The notes: a model not told the origin generated them from the letters alone. Shown: positions 8,241-16,167, counted from the first letter of the stretch. The stretch is DNA of 37,203 nucleotides from Omnitrophica bacterium GWA2_41_15 (GCA_919902045.1 CAKKSP010000003.1:26210-63412), one strand, 5' to 3'. Numbers and translations: made by a program.

Positions 8241-9440
8241 ATGGAAGAAAATAACCCTATTGATAAATATTTTTTTGAATACGAAGACAGGCTTAAAGAG
8301 GTCTGCAAGCCGGATTATATAGCTGAAGATCTAAAAAAGCTCAAAGAAATTTTACAGCATATGTTCAGCCGTTGCCTTCAGGCTGAGGAGCAAATTAGTG
8401 GCAATGAGCGTAAACAGCTTCAGGGTAGGTCGGATTTATTGGCGCTTGCCAATGCCAATGCCGCGATTTTATTAGCTGATGCAGATGAGAAAAATAAGGC
8501 TTTGATAGGGATAACTAAGCAGTTTGAAGAAAAAAAGCGCCTGATGGATGAGCAGTCAAGGAATTTAGCTAAAGCTAATGTGAGCGCTGCTTTTTTGGTC
8601 GCAGAAATTGAAACAAAAAACACAGAACTAAAGCAAATAAACGATGAGCTGAAAAGTACACAGGCCCAGCTTGTGCATAGCCATAAGATGGCGGCAATGG
8701 GGCAACTCGGCGCAGGGCTTGCGCATGAATTAAACCAGCCGCTTTGCGCTATTAAAGGCTACGCGCAGATGATGATCTCAAGCGTCCCTCCAGATGATCA
8801 AAACCGGGAATTGTTAGAAGAGATAGTCACCCAGACTAACCGGATGAATAAAATCATCAATAGTATTAGAAGTTATGCGCGCACAGCAGGCAACGAATAT
8901 AAGCCGATGGATTTAAATAAGTGTATAGAAGACGCATTTATGCTTTTTGAAAGCCAACTGCGTGAGAAAAACATTAAAACTAGTTTTGAGCTTGGAGAGC
9001 AGCTACCTCAAATAAAAGGTGATTTAAATCAATTACAGCAGGTTTTTATGAATCTGATCTCAAATTCTATGGATGCTATGGTAAGTTCAGGAGCACAAGA
9101 AAAACAAGTGAAAGTAAAAACCGTTTTCTTAAATGAAGATAATGCGGTTGAGGTTATTTTTAGCGATAACGGGGTAGGTATCCCGCAGGAGATTGTCAGC
9201 GAGATTTTTAATCCCTTTTTTACTACAAAACCGCAAGGGTCCGGAGCTGGTTTGGGGTTATCTATTGCCAGCGGCATAGTTAAAACGCATATGGGTGAGA
9301 TTGGTGTAGTATCGGAGCCGGGAAAATTTACGGATTTCCATATAATATTTCCTACGGTATCATCTGAAAAATCAAGCCGCGTAGGAGAAACAAAAGAACC
9401 GATTGTTAAGTATAACTTGGGGACTTTAGGGGAAGGTTAG
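8241..9440 (+). CDS. Soluble sensor histidine kinase
   Basis: This 399-residue protein has no membrane helix. The N-terminal 150 residues form a long helical region containing two related blocks (ALANANAAILLADADEKNK and LAKANVSAAFLVAEIETKN), a heptad-like coiled coil rather than a recognisable PAS or GAF sensor. The HisKA domain has H162 (GAGLAHELNQPLCAIKGY). The HATPase domain shows an N box (NLISNSMDAM), G1 (DNGVGIP) and G2 (GSGAGLGLSI). The HELNQP box is the class usually paired with NtrC- or CheY-like receivers. The gene ends 3 bp before a REC-PilZ gene, its most likely partner. It has no Shine-Dalgarno and shares the leader 14-mer CCGTTAATTAATAT with the kinase gene at 4187. The upstream TusA-DsrE pair may supply the signal; that is speculative. 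Confidence 0.9.
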   Translation: MEENNPIDKYFFEYEDRLKEVCKPDYIAEDLKKLKEILQHMFSRCLQAEEQISGNERKQLQGRSDLLALANANAAILLADADEKNKALIGITKQFEEKKRLMDEQSRNLAKANVSAAFLVAEIETKNTELKQINDELKSTQAQLVHSHKMAAMGQLGAGLAHELNQPLCAIKGYAQMMISSVPPDDQNRELLEEIVTQTNRMNKIINSIRSYARTAGNEYKPMDLNKCIEDAFMLFESQLREKNIKTSFELGEQLPQIKGDLNQLQQVFMNLISNSMDAMVSSGAQEKQVKVKTVFLNEDNAVEVIFSDNGVGIPQEIVSEIFNPFFTTKPQGSGAGLGLSIASGIVKTHMGEIGVVSEPGKFTDFHIIFPTVSSEKSSRVGETKEPIVKYNLGTLGEG

Positions 9441-9443
9441 TTT

Positions 9444-10193
9444 ATGATAAGCGTATTGGTTGTAGATGATGAAAAAGTAATCCGGGATTTTATCAGGCGG
9501 CTTTTAGAGCATGATGGCTCTTTAAGTCTTTTTTTTGCAGAGGATGGATATAAGGCAGTTGATATTGCCAGAAAAAACAAAATCAACCTGGCATTTATTG
9601 ACCTGCATATGCCGGGAATCGACGGAATTAAAACTTATAAAGAAATAAAAAATTTATATCCGGATATAGCCTGTGTGTTTACTACTGGTTATGCGGTTGA
9701 TGAAGTAGTGGTAGATAAGGCTAATAACGAAAAAATAATCTGCCTTAAAAAACCTTTTGAAGATATACTGCAGATTAGAAGGATTGTCCGGGAAGTGCAA
9801 AATAAAATAAAAGCTAAAGAGCAGGATCCTCAGAAAAAGGTTTCTACTGTGGGAAAAGACCGCCGGACGCACGTGAGAATAAATACTACTTTAGAAGTTG
9901 TTTTTAAAATTCACGATGGAACAGGCGAGCTTATTTCAGCTTTGGGCCAGGATATTTCACCAGGAGGGGTTAAGCTTGTTTGCCAGCAACAACTGCAAGT
10001 AGGGGCGCACTTAGATTTAATGTTAAAGGTGCCCGGCCATAGTAATGCCTGTAAGGCTACCGGAGAAGTGACTTGGCAAAAGAAAAACGATTCAGAAACC
10101 GAATCTTATGCTATCGGGTTAAAATTCACCCAGATTAATTTATCTGAGCTTGCAGAGCTTGTAGTAAATTGTGGCTCAATTAAAGATTTGTAA
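9444..10193 (+). CDS. Response regulator with receiver and PilZ domains
   Basis: Residues 1-120 form a CheY-like receiver: acidic pair D8-D9, phospho-acceptor D53 (AFIDLHMPGIDG), switch Thr in FTTGYA and conserved Lys in LKKPF. A linker leads to a PilZ domain at about 135-245 that carries the c-di-GMP-binding RxxxR (RRTHVR) and DxSxxG (DISPGG) motifs. The protein therefore joins phosphorylation input to c-di-GMP binding. It is not an obvious DNA-binding regulator. It follows a histidine kinase gene by 3 bp. Outputs of such proteins include motility and exopolysaccharide control, which fits the BY-kinase module 8 kb upstream. Confidence 0.92.
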   Translation: MISVLVVDDEKVIRDFIRRLLEHDGSLSLFFAEDGYKAVDIARKNKINLAFIDLHMPGIDGIKTYKEIKNLYPDIACVFTTGYAVDEVVVDKANNEKIICLKKPFEDILQIRRIVREVQNKIKAKEQDPQKKVSTVGKDRRTHVRINTTLEVVFKIHDGTGELISALGQDISPGGVKLVCQQQLQVGAHLDLMLKVPGHSNACKATGEVTWQKKNDSETESYAIGLKFTQINLSELAELVVNCGSIKDL

Positions 10194-10196
10194 CCT

Positions 10197-10219
10197 GATT
10201 CGACCTACGCGGTCGAATC
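10197..10219. repeat. GATTCGACC-TACGC-GGTCGAATC palindrome, copy 1
   Basis: A perfect 9-bp inverted repeat around TACGC begins 3 bp after the REC-PilZ stop codon. The core CGACCTACGCGGTCG recurs at 16169-16206, and in reverse orientation at 31768-31783. It forms a compact hairpin in RNA but has no T tract. Confidence 0.8.
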
Positions 10220-10237
10220 GTCTGAAAGGAATGTTTT

Positions 10238-10975
10238 ATGGAAGAGCGTAAAATGCGGGCTTTAATTGTAGATGATGAAAAAATCATCCGTGATTTTTTT
10301 AGCCGCCTGCTTAGTTTACAGGGTGTAGATGTGGTTTTGGCAGAAGATGGTTATAAAGCAGTAGAATTAGCAAAAGAGACAAACTTCGATATTTATTTTA
10401 TTGATGTCCGGATGCCGGGTATAAACGGCCTTGAGACATTTCGCAAGATAAAAGAAAGCCGGCCTGATGCAGTAGTAGTAATGATGACAGGTTATGCGGT
10501 TGAAGAGGTTTTAGCCGAGGCGCAAAAAGAGGGGGCATTTAGCGCCTTGCATAAGCCGTTTGATATCAGCGAGATTAAAGGTATACTTGATAAAGTGCTT
10601 TCTGAGAAAAAAGGCGCTTTAAATATATTAGTCATAGACGATGACGAAGCGGTGCTTAACTTTTTTTCCGCGTTTCTTAAAACTAAAAACCAGAAATATA
10701 AAGTTGCCCATGATAAGAATGAGGCGCTGGCTTTAGCAAGTAAAGAAAAATTTGATATGGTATTCCTGGATTTGGTCTTAAGAGATGAAGGAGCCATGGT
10801 TTATAAGGAAATAAAACAGCTCCTGCCCGATGCCAGCATTATAGTAATTACCGGGTATCCTCAGAAAGCCAAAGAACTTGAGAACGCTCCGGAGATTTCC
10901 GGTTGTCTTTATAAACCGTTTGAAATTGATGGTATCCTTGATTATATAAAAAGCGTCAAAGCCAAAAAGCAATAA
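10238..10975 (+). CDS. Tandem receiver protein (REC-REC)
   Basis: The protein consists of two CheY-like receivers with no output domain. REC1 covers about 6-120 (acidic D12-D13, acceptor D56 in FIDVRMPGING, LHKPF lysine). REC2 covers about 128-245 (IDDDE acidic patch, acceptor D178 in VFLDLVLRDEG, LYKPF lysine). REC2 lacks the usual MP after the acceptor. The two receivers are similar, as after an internal duplication, and REC1 is also close to the receiver of the preceding gene (VDDEK.IRDF...AEDGYKAV), so the locus looks expanded by duplication. It is likely a phosphate sink or adaptor in a phosphorelay with the flanking kinases. A Shine-Dalgarno (AAAGGA) lies 7 bp before the ATG, and the stop overlaps the next start (TAATG). 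Confidence 0.9.
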   Translation: MEERKMRALIVDDEKIIRDFFSRLLSLQGVDVVLAEDGYKAVELAKETNFDIYFIDVRMPGINGLETFRKIKESRPDAVVVMMTGYAVEEVLAEAQKEGAFSALHKPFDISEIKGILDKVLSEKKGALNILVIDDDEAVLNFFSAFLKTKNQKYKVAHDKNEALALASKEKFDMVFLDLVLRDEGAMVYKEIKQLLPDASIIVITGYPQKAKELENAPEISGCLYKPFEIDGILDYIKSVKAKKQ

Positions 10976-12525
10976 TGGGGGAGTTAGAGCATCTTATAGA
11001 GGAAAATAAGCGGCTAACTCAAGAGCTGAAGCAAAGGGCTTTTGAGCTTGGTGTGCTCTATGACATATCAAATAGCATAAGTTATACGCTTGATTATGAC
11101 GATCTCTTGCGGCGGATTATGGATTCGTTGCATCAGATCGTTGCTTATGATATTTGCGCTTATTTTGTGATTCCGGCTGAAGGAAGAATGAAGTTGTCTG
11201 TCAGGCTTTCCCGGCCGATAGCGCGGGTTTTTATAAATGAAGTAGAAGAGAAAATTATTGCTTCTTTGCGTAACTTGCGTAACCAGTTTATTTCGCGCGA
11301 AGATATTTCTACCGATATAAAAGGGGAAATTGTCGAAAGCCCTGCTAGAGGCCAAAGTATAAAATCATCATTTGATGTGCCTCTTTTCGTAGGTGATAAG
11401 GCGGTAGGGCTTTTAACCGTAGCCAGTATTCAAGATATAGTTTATTCAGATGAAGAAATAAAGCTTCTTTATACCCTTGCTTCACAGGCTTCCATTGCTA
11501 TTGAACGTATACAGGCATTGTTAGTAGCAGAAAAAAGTAAGATGAAAGTGATGGTAGAAGGTATGTCAGAAGGGGTTTTGATGTTTGATGAGACTGATGA
11601 GTTGGTTATTTTTAATAGTGCTGCCAAGCAGATGCTTGCCGGAGATTTAGATATTATTGGTAGCATCGAGGAAATTAAAAAATACCAGAGGCAGAAACCG
11701 TATAAGCTTGATTTACAGGTTGAAAAGCCGCTTGCGCATATTGTACATGTAGAAGGAATGCGCATAGAAGACGAAGAGCGCCGTTTTTTGGGGACAACAG
11801 TACTTTTACGCGATGTTACTAAGGAGCGTGAAATTGATTTGATGAAGTCGGAGTTTGTCTCTTTGGTTTCGCATGAATTACGCACCCCCCTTGCTGCTAT
11901 AAAAGGTTCGGTAGATAATTTGCTTGATGGGGTTGTGGGGCCCCTTAATGATTTGCAGAATGAATGCTTGGTAGTTGGAAAGCGCAATATCGACCGCCTA
12001 GCCCGTTTAATCTCTGACCTGCTTGATGTTTCGCGGATTGAAGCAGGTAATATTTTGTTACATAAACAGGCAATGGATATGACAGAAGCTGTTAGGGATG
12101 TTTTAAAACTTTTTCAGGAACCGGCTAGGGGGAAAGGAATAATTTTAGAAAACCAGATCGAAGGCGTTATCCCTAAAATTAATGCCGATCCGGATAAGAT
12201 TATCCAAGTATTGACAAATCTCGTCGGCAATGCGATGAAATTTACTCTGGAAGGCGGAACTATAAGCTTAAAATTGTCTTTATCTGAGAAAATAATTAGG
12301 GCAGAGGTAAAGGATACCGGTTCGGGGATTCCGCTTGAGGATGTAGAGAAGATATTTGATAAATTTTTTCAGGTGACGCGTACCGGGCATCAGGCAGTAA
12401 AAAAGGGGACTGGTTTGGGTTTAACTATATCTAAGGGAATAATCGAGAAACACGGCGGAAAAATCTGGGCGGAAAGTGAATTAGGTAAAGGAAGTAGTTT
12501 TATTTTTACGCTTCCGGTAGAATAA
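10975..12525 (+). CDS. GAF-PAS sensor histidine kinase
   Basis: The 516-residue soluble kinase has a short N-terminal coiled coil (1-25), a GAF domain (about 26-185, LGVLYDISNSISYTLDYDDLL at its start) and a PAS domain (about 188-285, GMSEGVLMFDETDELVIFN). HisKA follows with H300 (VSHELRTPLAAIKGS), then HATPase with N box (NLVGNAMKFT), G1 (DTGSGIP), an F box (FDKFFQV) and G2 (GTGLGLTIS). The HELRTP box identifies the common HPK1 type. It overlaps the REC-REC gene by 1 bp and is followed 24 bp later by a single-receiver gene, so both are plausible partners. The GAF ligand is unknown. The HisKA sequence is also the closest visible relative of the stand-alone DHp protein at 12942. Confidence 0.92.
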   Translation: MGELEHLIEENKRLTQELKQRAFELGVLYDISNSISYTLDYDDLLRRIMDSLHQIVAYDICAYFVIPAEGRMKLSVRLSRPIARVFINEVEEKIIASLRNLRNQFISREDISTDIKGEIVESPARGQSIKSSFDVPLFVGDKAVGLLTVASIQDIVYSDEEIKLLYTLASQASIAIERIQALLVAEKSKMKVMVEGMSEGVLMFDETDELVIFNSAAKQMLAGDLDIIGSIEEIKKYQRQKPYKLDLQVEKPLAHIVHVEGMRIEDEERRFLGTTVLLRDVTKEREIDLMKSEFVSLVSHELRTPLAAIKGSVDNLLDGVVGPLNDLQNECLVVGKRNIDRLARLISDLLDVSRIEAGNILLHKQAMDMTEAVRDVLKLFQEPARGKGIILENQIEGVIPKINADPDKIIQVLTNLVGNAMKFTLEGGTISLKLSLSEKIIRAEVKDTGSGIPLEDVEKIFDKFFQVTRTGHQAVKKGTGLGLTISKGIIEKHGGKIWAESELGKGSSFIFTLPVE

Positions 12526-12549
12526 AGTTTCTAAACATGGAGGAAAAAA

Positions 12550-12945
12550 ATGGCGCAAGAGAATGTAATGGCTACAAAAAGAATACTTATCTGCGATGAT
12601 GATAAGGCGGTATCGGATTTTTTAGAACGGTTTTTGCAGAAAGAGGGGTATTCACAGATAGAGACCGTAACAAGCGGGGAAGCAGCGGTAGAAAAAATGA
12701 AAAATAATAATTACCAACTGGTGCTGCTTGATATTCGTATGCCGGGTATTGACGGGATTGAAACTCTCAAACGTATAAAAGAAATTAATAGCAGCGCCGC
12801 GGTTATTATGATTACGGGTTTTCCTGAAATTGAGACCGCACAGCAAGCGGTTAAAATGGGAGCGTATGATTATATTGTAAAGCCTTTTGACTTGGCTTAT
12901 CTTAAGCTGGTGGTATTAACTAAAATTCTAGTTGATTCTAAGTGA
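12550..12945 (+). CDS. Single-domain response regulator (CheY-like)
   Basis: The gene encodes 131 residues, one receiver only: acidic D16-D18 (ICDDDK), acceptor D61 (VLLDIRMPGIDG), switch Thr (MITGF) and conserved Lys (VKPFD). A strong Shine-Dalgarno (GGAGGAA) precedes the ATG at 12550; M7 is an alternative start. The complete set of catalytic residues contrasts with the degenerate receiver two genes later. Its stop overlaps the GTG start of the DHp-only gene, so translation is probably coupled. Confidence 0.9.
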   Translation: MAQENVMATKRILICDDDKAVSDFLERFLQKEGYSQIETVTSGEAAVEKMKNNNYQLVLLDIRMPGIDGIETLKRIKEINSSAAVIMITGFPEIETAQQAVKMGAYDYIVKPFDLAYLKLVVLTKILVDSK

Positions 12946-13184
12946 AAAAAATTCATTTAGGGACTAGCCGCACATTTGGCCATGACTTACGCTCAATATT
13001 GGCTTCTGTGCGTTGGTCGGTAGGCCTTATCAAGACCGGCATGTTAGGGCCTGTGAGTAGTAAGCAAAAAAAATATTTGCAAATTGCAGATGATGGCATA
13101 GCTAAAGCCGTAGAGCTTATCGGCAGGCTAAATAAGGTTTCGGTTAATAAGGAGAAAAATGCGGCCAAATCCAAAACTAAATAA
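12942..13184 (+). CDS. Stand-alone histidine-kinase dimerisation (DHp-like) domain protein
   Basis: This 80-residue ORF uses a GTG start inside the preceding stop (GTGA overlap). The segment FGHDLRSILASVRWSVGL (from residue 12) followed by LGPVSSKQKKYLQIADDGIAKAVELIGRLNKVS matches the two helices of a HisKA domain. It aligns closely with the GAF kinase upstream (HELRTPLAAIKGSVDNL...GPLNDLQNE...RLARLISDLLDVS), with H14 at the phospho-acceptor position. No ATP-binding domain follows: the protein ends in a lysine-rich tail, and the next gene starts 26 bp before its stop in another frame. It could be a phosphotransfer or dimer-partner module, or the remnant of a larger kinase. The family match is by eye. 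Confidence 0.75.
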   Translation: MKKIHLGTSRTFGHDLRSILASVRWSVGLIKTGMLGPVSSKQKKYLQIADDGIAKAVELIGRLNKVSVNKEKNAAKSKTK

Positions 13185-13554
13185 TAAAAAAAAGATATTA
13201 GTAGTGGATGATGATGATAATTTGCGCCAATCATTAAAAGCCGGACTTGAAGAGCAAGGATTTAAAATTTTTCTTGCTTCTGACGGAGAAGAAGGTTTTG
13301 AAAAGGCAAAAGAAAATTTACCGGATTTAATATTGCTTAATATTATGATGCCAAAGATGGACGGGATGATGACTACCCTGAAATTAAAAGGCGAGAAAGA
13401 GACGCGCCATATCCCGGTTTTGATTATGAGTGGTATCAGAGAAAAAGAAGAGCGGATTCTTTCTCATAATGTCGGGGCAGCAGATTATTTGATAAAGCCA
13501 TTTACTACTGAGCAGTTATTAGAGAAAATCCACAAACTGTTATTAGGCAAATAA
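13159..13554 (+). CDS. Receiver-like protein with Asn at the phospho-acceptor site
   Basis: This is a single CheY-like receiver of 131 residues. The acidic pocket is present (D17-D20 in LVVDDDDN), as are the switch Ser (LIMSG) and the Lys (LIKPF). The acceptor position in LILLNIMMPKMDG is Asn61 (codon AAT), not Asp. Such receivers cannot take phosphate in the normal way, and in studied cases act as phosphorylation-independent or ligand-responsive pseudo-receivers. The start is set by AAGGAG at 13149-13154, five bases before the ATG, which places it 26 bp inside the DHp gene. It is followed directly by the degenerate HD-GYP gene (stop TAA, then ATG at once). Confidence 0.88.
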   Translation: MRPNPKLNNKKKILVVDDDDNLRQSLKAGLEEQGFKIFLASDGEEGFEKAKENLPDLILLNIMMPKMDGMMTTLKLKGEKETRHIPVLIMSGIREKEERILSHNVGAADYLIKPFTTEQLLEKIHKLLLGK

Positions 13555-14331
13555 ATGGTTGAATATTACGAATTTTTACGCGGTGAAAACGCATATTTTG
13601 ATAAAGTTATACTTAAAAACGAAGAGACTTGTTATCAAGGTTGCCTGTCTTTCATAAAAAAAGTTTATCTTGTCGGAGATGCATTTAAGGAAGAAGATTT
13701 TAGTTCACTTTATGAATTTGCTAAACAACTTACGAATAAAGCTATTTACCATGAGTCCAAGATTAATCTTTTAGCCAGTTTTCCTTACAATAATGATTAC
13801 CAGGCCTATCATACGGTTAATGTCGCTGTTCTTTCGCTGGAATTAGGAAAGTCGATTTTTTCCAATTCCGATGAGTTAGTTAATTTAGCCATGTTTGCGC
13901 TTTGCCATATTTTGGTATGGGAAGATGTAAAACCAATAAATTTACGTTTAGGGTTAAGCGAAGATTTTTTGAAAAGTGTTTTTGGTATTATTTCTGTAGC
14001 AGACGTTTATGAGACTTTTACGCATACCCGGCCTTACCGGGATAAACTCGCACCTTATGATGTATTAAAAGCGATGGTTTCTGCTGCGGATGTTGTTTTT
14101 ATGCCTTCGTTAGCAAGGAAGGCTCTGAAAGTTTTTTCGCTTTATCCATTAGGCAGTGTTGTACGCTTAAGTAACGGTGAAATAGCCCAGGTAACCAAAC
14201 TTAACAGAAAGTATCCTTTAAGGCCCGAGGTATTGATACTTACAGAGCCAGAAGCAGGTAATCTGGATTCATTAAAAATTTTTGATTTATCTGAACATCT
14301 GGAAGTCTATATAAAAGAAACCAAGGTATAA
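13555..14331 (+). CDS. Degenerate HD-GYP-like protein lacking the catalytic core
   Basis: The 258-residue protein aligns with the HD-GYP protein at 2848-3957 on both sides of a gap. It keeps the first helix (YHTVNVAVLSLELGKSI), the SVADVYETFTHTRPYRDKLAPYD segment and the shared C-terminal extension (YPLGSVVRLSNGEIAQVTKLN). The HD pair is replaced (ALCHILVWED where AFLHDVGM is expected). About 60 residues carrying the later His and the whole GYP motif are missing, so SEDFLKSVFGIISVADV joins directly. The reading frame is open and the flanks are well conserved, so this is not a simple frameshifted pseudogene. A c-di-GMP-binding or protein-interaction role without hydrolysis is inferred. It is the last gene of the signalling operon. 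Confidence 0.8.
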   Translation: MVEYYEFLRGENAYFDKVILKNEETCYQGCLSFIKKVYLVGDAFKEEDFSSLYEFAKQLTNKAIYHESKINLLASFPYNNDYQAYHTVNVAVLSLELGKSIFSNSDELVNLAMFALCHILVWEDVKPINLRLGLSEDFLKSVFGIISVADVYETFTHTRPYRDKLAPYDVLKAMVSAADVVFMPSLARKALKVFSLYPLGSVVRLSNGEIAQVTKLNRKYPLRPEVLILTEPEAGNLDSLKIFDLSEHLEVYIKETKV

Positions 14332-14340
14332 AAATATAAG

Positions 14341-14940
14341 ATGAGCAGCCTTCTTGAAAAATTAACTCTTACCTTTATTCCGATTTTTGTAGCAGTAGAT
14401 GCTATCGGAAATATCCCTATATTTATTTCTCTTGTTTCTGATCATGGTAAAAAGCAGCGCGTTAAAGTGATCCGGGATTCGGTATTTACTGCGACTATGC
14501 TTGCGGTAATTTTTGTGTTTGTGGGAAAAGTAGTGTTACGCTTTATTGGGATTACTATTACGGATTTCCAGATTGCAGGAGGGATCTTACTTTTTGTAAT
14601 TTCTCTTAGGTTGCTTTTGCCGGGATTGACTAAAGTATCTCTGGTTAATGGCCATGAAAAAGATGTCGGGGTTTTTCCTCTCGGCACTCCCTTAATAACA
14701 GGGCCTGCTGTCCTGACAACTACGCTTATGATGCGGGATAGTTACGGGCTATGGATTACATTATTGTCGTTACTTCTTAATATGGCGATTGCCTGGTTGA
14801 CTTTAGTCAGGGCAGATATAATAATGAAACTGTTGGGAGTAGGGGGTACAAGGGCATTTTCAAAAATTATGTATATACTTCTGGCTGCTATCGGGGTAAT
14901 GATGGTGCGTAAAGGCCTAACAGGGGTATTTGGCTTATGA
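14341..14940 (+). CDS. MarC-family integral membrane protein
   Basis: The 199-residue protein has about six membrane helices and the MarC family signatures FIPIFVAVDAIGNIPIFISL near the N-terminus and PLGTPLITGPAVLTTTLMM in the middle. The C-terminus ends YILLAAIGVMMVRKGL, also typical. The family (UPF0056) is widespread. Its early link to multiple antibiotic resistance was not upheld, and its transport substrate is unknown. Its stop overlaps the glgC start (ATGA), so the two are co-translated, although a functional link is not evident. Confidence 0.88.
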   Translation: MSSLLEKLTLTFIPIFVAVDAIGNIPIFISLVSDHGKKQRVKVIRDSVFTATMLAVIFVFVGKVVLRFIGITITDFQIAGGILLFVISLRLLLPGLTKVSLVNGHEKDVGVFPLGTPLITGPAVLTTTLMMRDSYGLWITLLSLLLNMAIAWLTLVRADIIMKLLGVGGTRAFSKIMYILLAAIGVMMVRKGLTGVFGL

Positions 14941-16163
14941 TGAAAAAAGTCCTTACTTTTATTATGGCAGGCGGAAAAGGAGAGAGGCTCTGGCCGTTAA
15001 CTAAAGACCGCACAAAACCAGCAGTGCCTTTCGGAGGGATTTACCGGATTATTGATTTTACGCTTAGCAATTGCATCAATTCAGGCCTGCGTAGAGTTTA
15101 TATTTTAACGCAGTATAAATCCGCGTCTTTACACCGGCATATCCGCCTGGGTTGGAACATTATGTCTTCAGAGCTCGGGGAATATATTGAGATACTTCCT
15201 GCCCAACAGAGAGTTAGTGAAACCTGGTATCTTGGCACTGCCGATGCTATTTACCAAAATTTATATACGCTGGAAATGGATAAACCCGATGAAGTGCTTA
15301 TATTAGCCGGTGATCACGTCTATAAAATGAATTATTATACGATGATTGATTTTCATCGTTATATGAATGCGGATTTAACGGTTAGTGTTGTAGAGGTGAA
15401 TAAAGATCAATCAAATCAGTTAGGAGTTGTTGAAGTAGATGATAAAGGAAAGCTTATTGGTTTTCAGGAAAAACCCAGTGATCCGAAGACTATTCCGGGA
15501 AATCAAACGCATATTTGCGCTTCGATGGGCATATATATATTTAAGCACGGAGTACTTGAAGAAGAGTTGCATGAAGATTCTAAACGTCAAAATTCTTCAC
15601 ATGATTTTGGTAAGGATATAATTCCGCAAATGCTAAAGAAAAAACGCAATATCGCAGTTTTTAATTTCAGCCAGCGTTCCAGAAAAGAAGGTAATCATTG
15701 GCGTGATATCGGCACAATGGATGCATATTATGAAGCAAATATGGATTTAGTCCGGGTTGACCCGACTTTTAACCTTTATGAGAAAGATTGGCCGATAAGG
15801 ACGTATCAGGAGCAATTTCCTCCTGCAAAAACCGTTTTTTCCGGAGATGAGACTACCGGGCGAGTGGGGTTGTTTCTTGATTCTTTGGTGGCGGGAGGTT
15901 GTATTATAAGCGGAGGCAGAGTACAGCGTTCAATACTGTCTCCTAATGTACGCGTAAACAGTTTTTGCGAGATTTATGATTCCATATTAATGGAAGGGGT
16001 AAATGTAGGAAGATACGCAAAAATCAAGCGCGCGATTATTGATAAAGACGTTAATATTCCTCCGGGGATGGTGATCGGATATAATCCGGATGAAGATAAG
16101 AAGCGTTTTGAAATAAGTAAGTCTGGAATTGTGGTAGTGGCGAAGGGCACCGAAATAAAATAA
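14937..16163 (+). CDS. glgC: Glucose-1-phosphate adenylyltransferase
   Basis: This cytoplasmic enzyme makes ADP-glucose from ATP and glucose-1-phosphate, the committed step of bacterial glycogen synthesis. The nucleotide-binding signature is MAGGKGERLWPLTKDRTKPA. The activator and substrate segments GGIYRIIDFTLSNCINSG, WYLGTADAIYQNL and LAGDHVYKMNY follow, then GFQEKP and the EGNHWRDIGTMDAYYEANMDL loop (written here KEGNHWRDIG). The C-terminal left-handed beta-helix region begins at about 300 (VAGGCIISGG...SILSPNVRV). At 408 residues it is standard for GlgC. No glgA, glgB or glgP is in the window. The start ATG overlaps the marC stop. Confidence 0.95.
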   Translation: MMKKVLTFIMAGGKGERLWPLTKDRTKPAVPFGGIYRIIDFTLSNCINSGLRRVYILTQYKSASLHRHIRLGWNIMSSELGEYIEILPAQQRVSETWYLGTADAIYQNLYTLEMDKPDEVLILAGDHVYKMNYYTMIDFHRYMNADLTVSVVEVNKDQSNQLGVVEVDDKGKLIGFQEKPSDPKTIPGNQTHICASMGIYIFKHGVLEEELHEDSKRQNSSHDFGKDIIPQMLKKKRNIAVFNFSQRSRKEGNHWRDIGTMDAYYEANMDLVRVDPTFNLYEKDWPIRTYQEQFPPAKTVFSGDETTGRVGLFLDSLVAGGCIISGGRVQRSILSPNVRVNSFCEIYDSILMEGVNVGRYAKIKRAIIDKDVNIPPGMVIGYNPDEDKKRFEISKSGIVVVAKGTEIK

Positions 16164-16167
16164 CCAT

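Noticed and set aside
13555-14331. Degenerate HD-GYP as a simple frameshift pseudogene
   Set aside because: The frame is open from start to stop, and the conserved segments on both sides of the gap are in the same frame.
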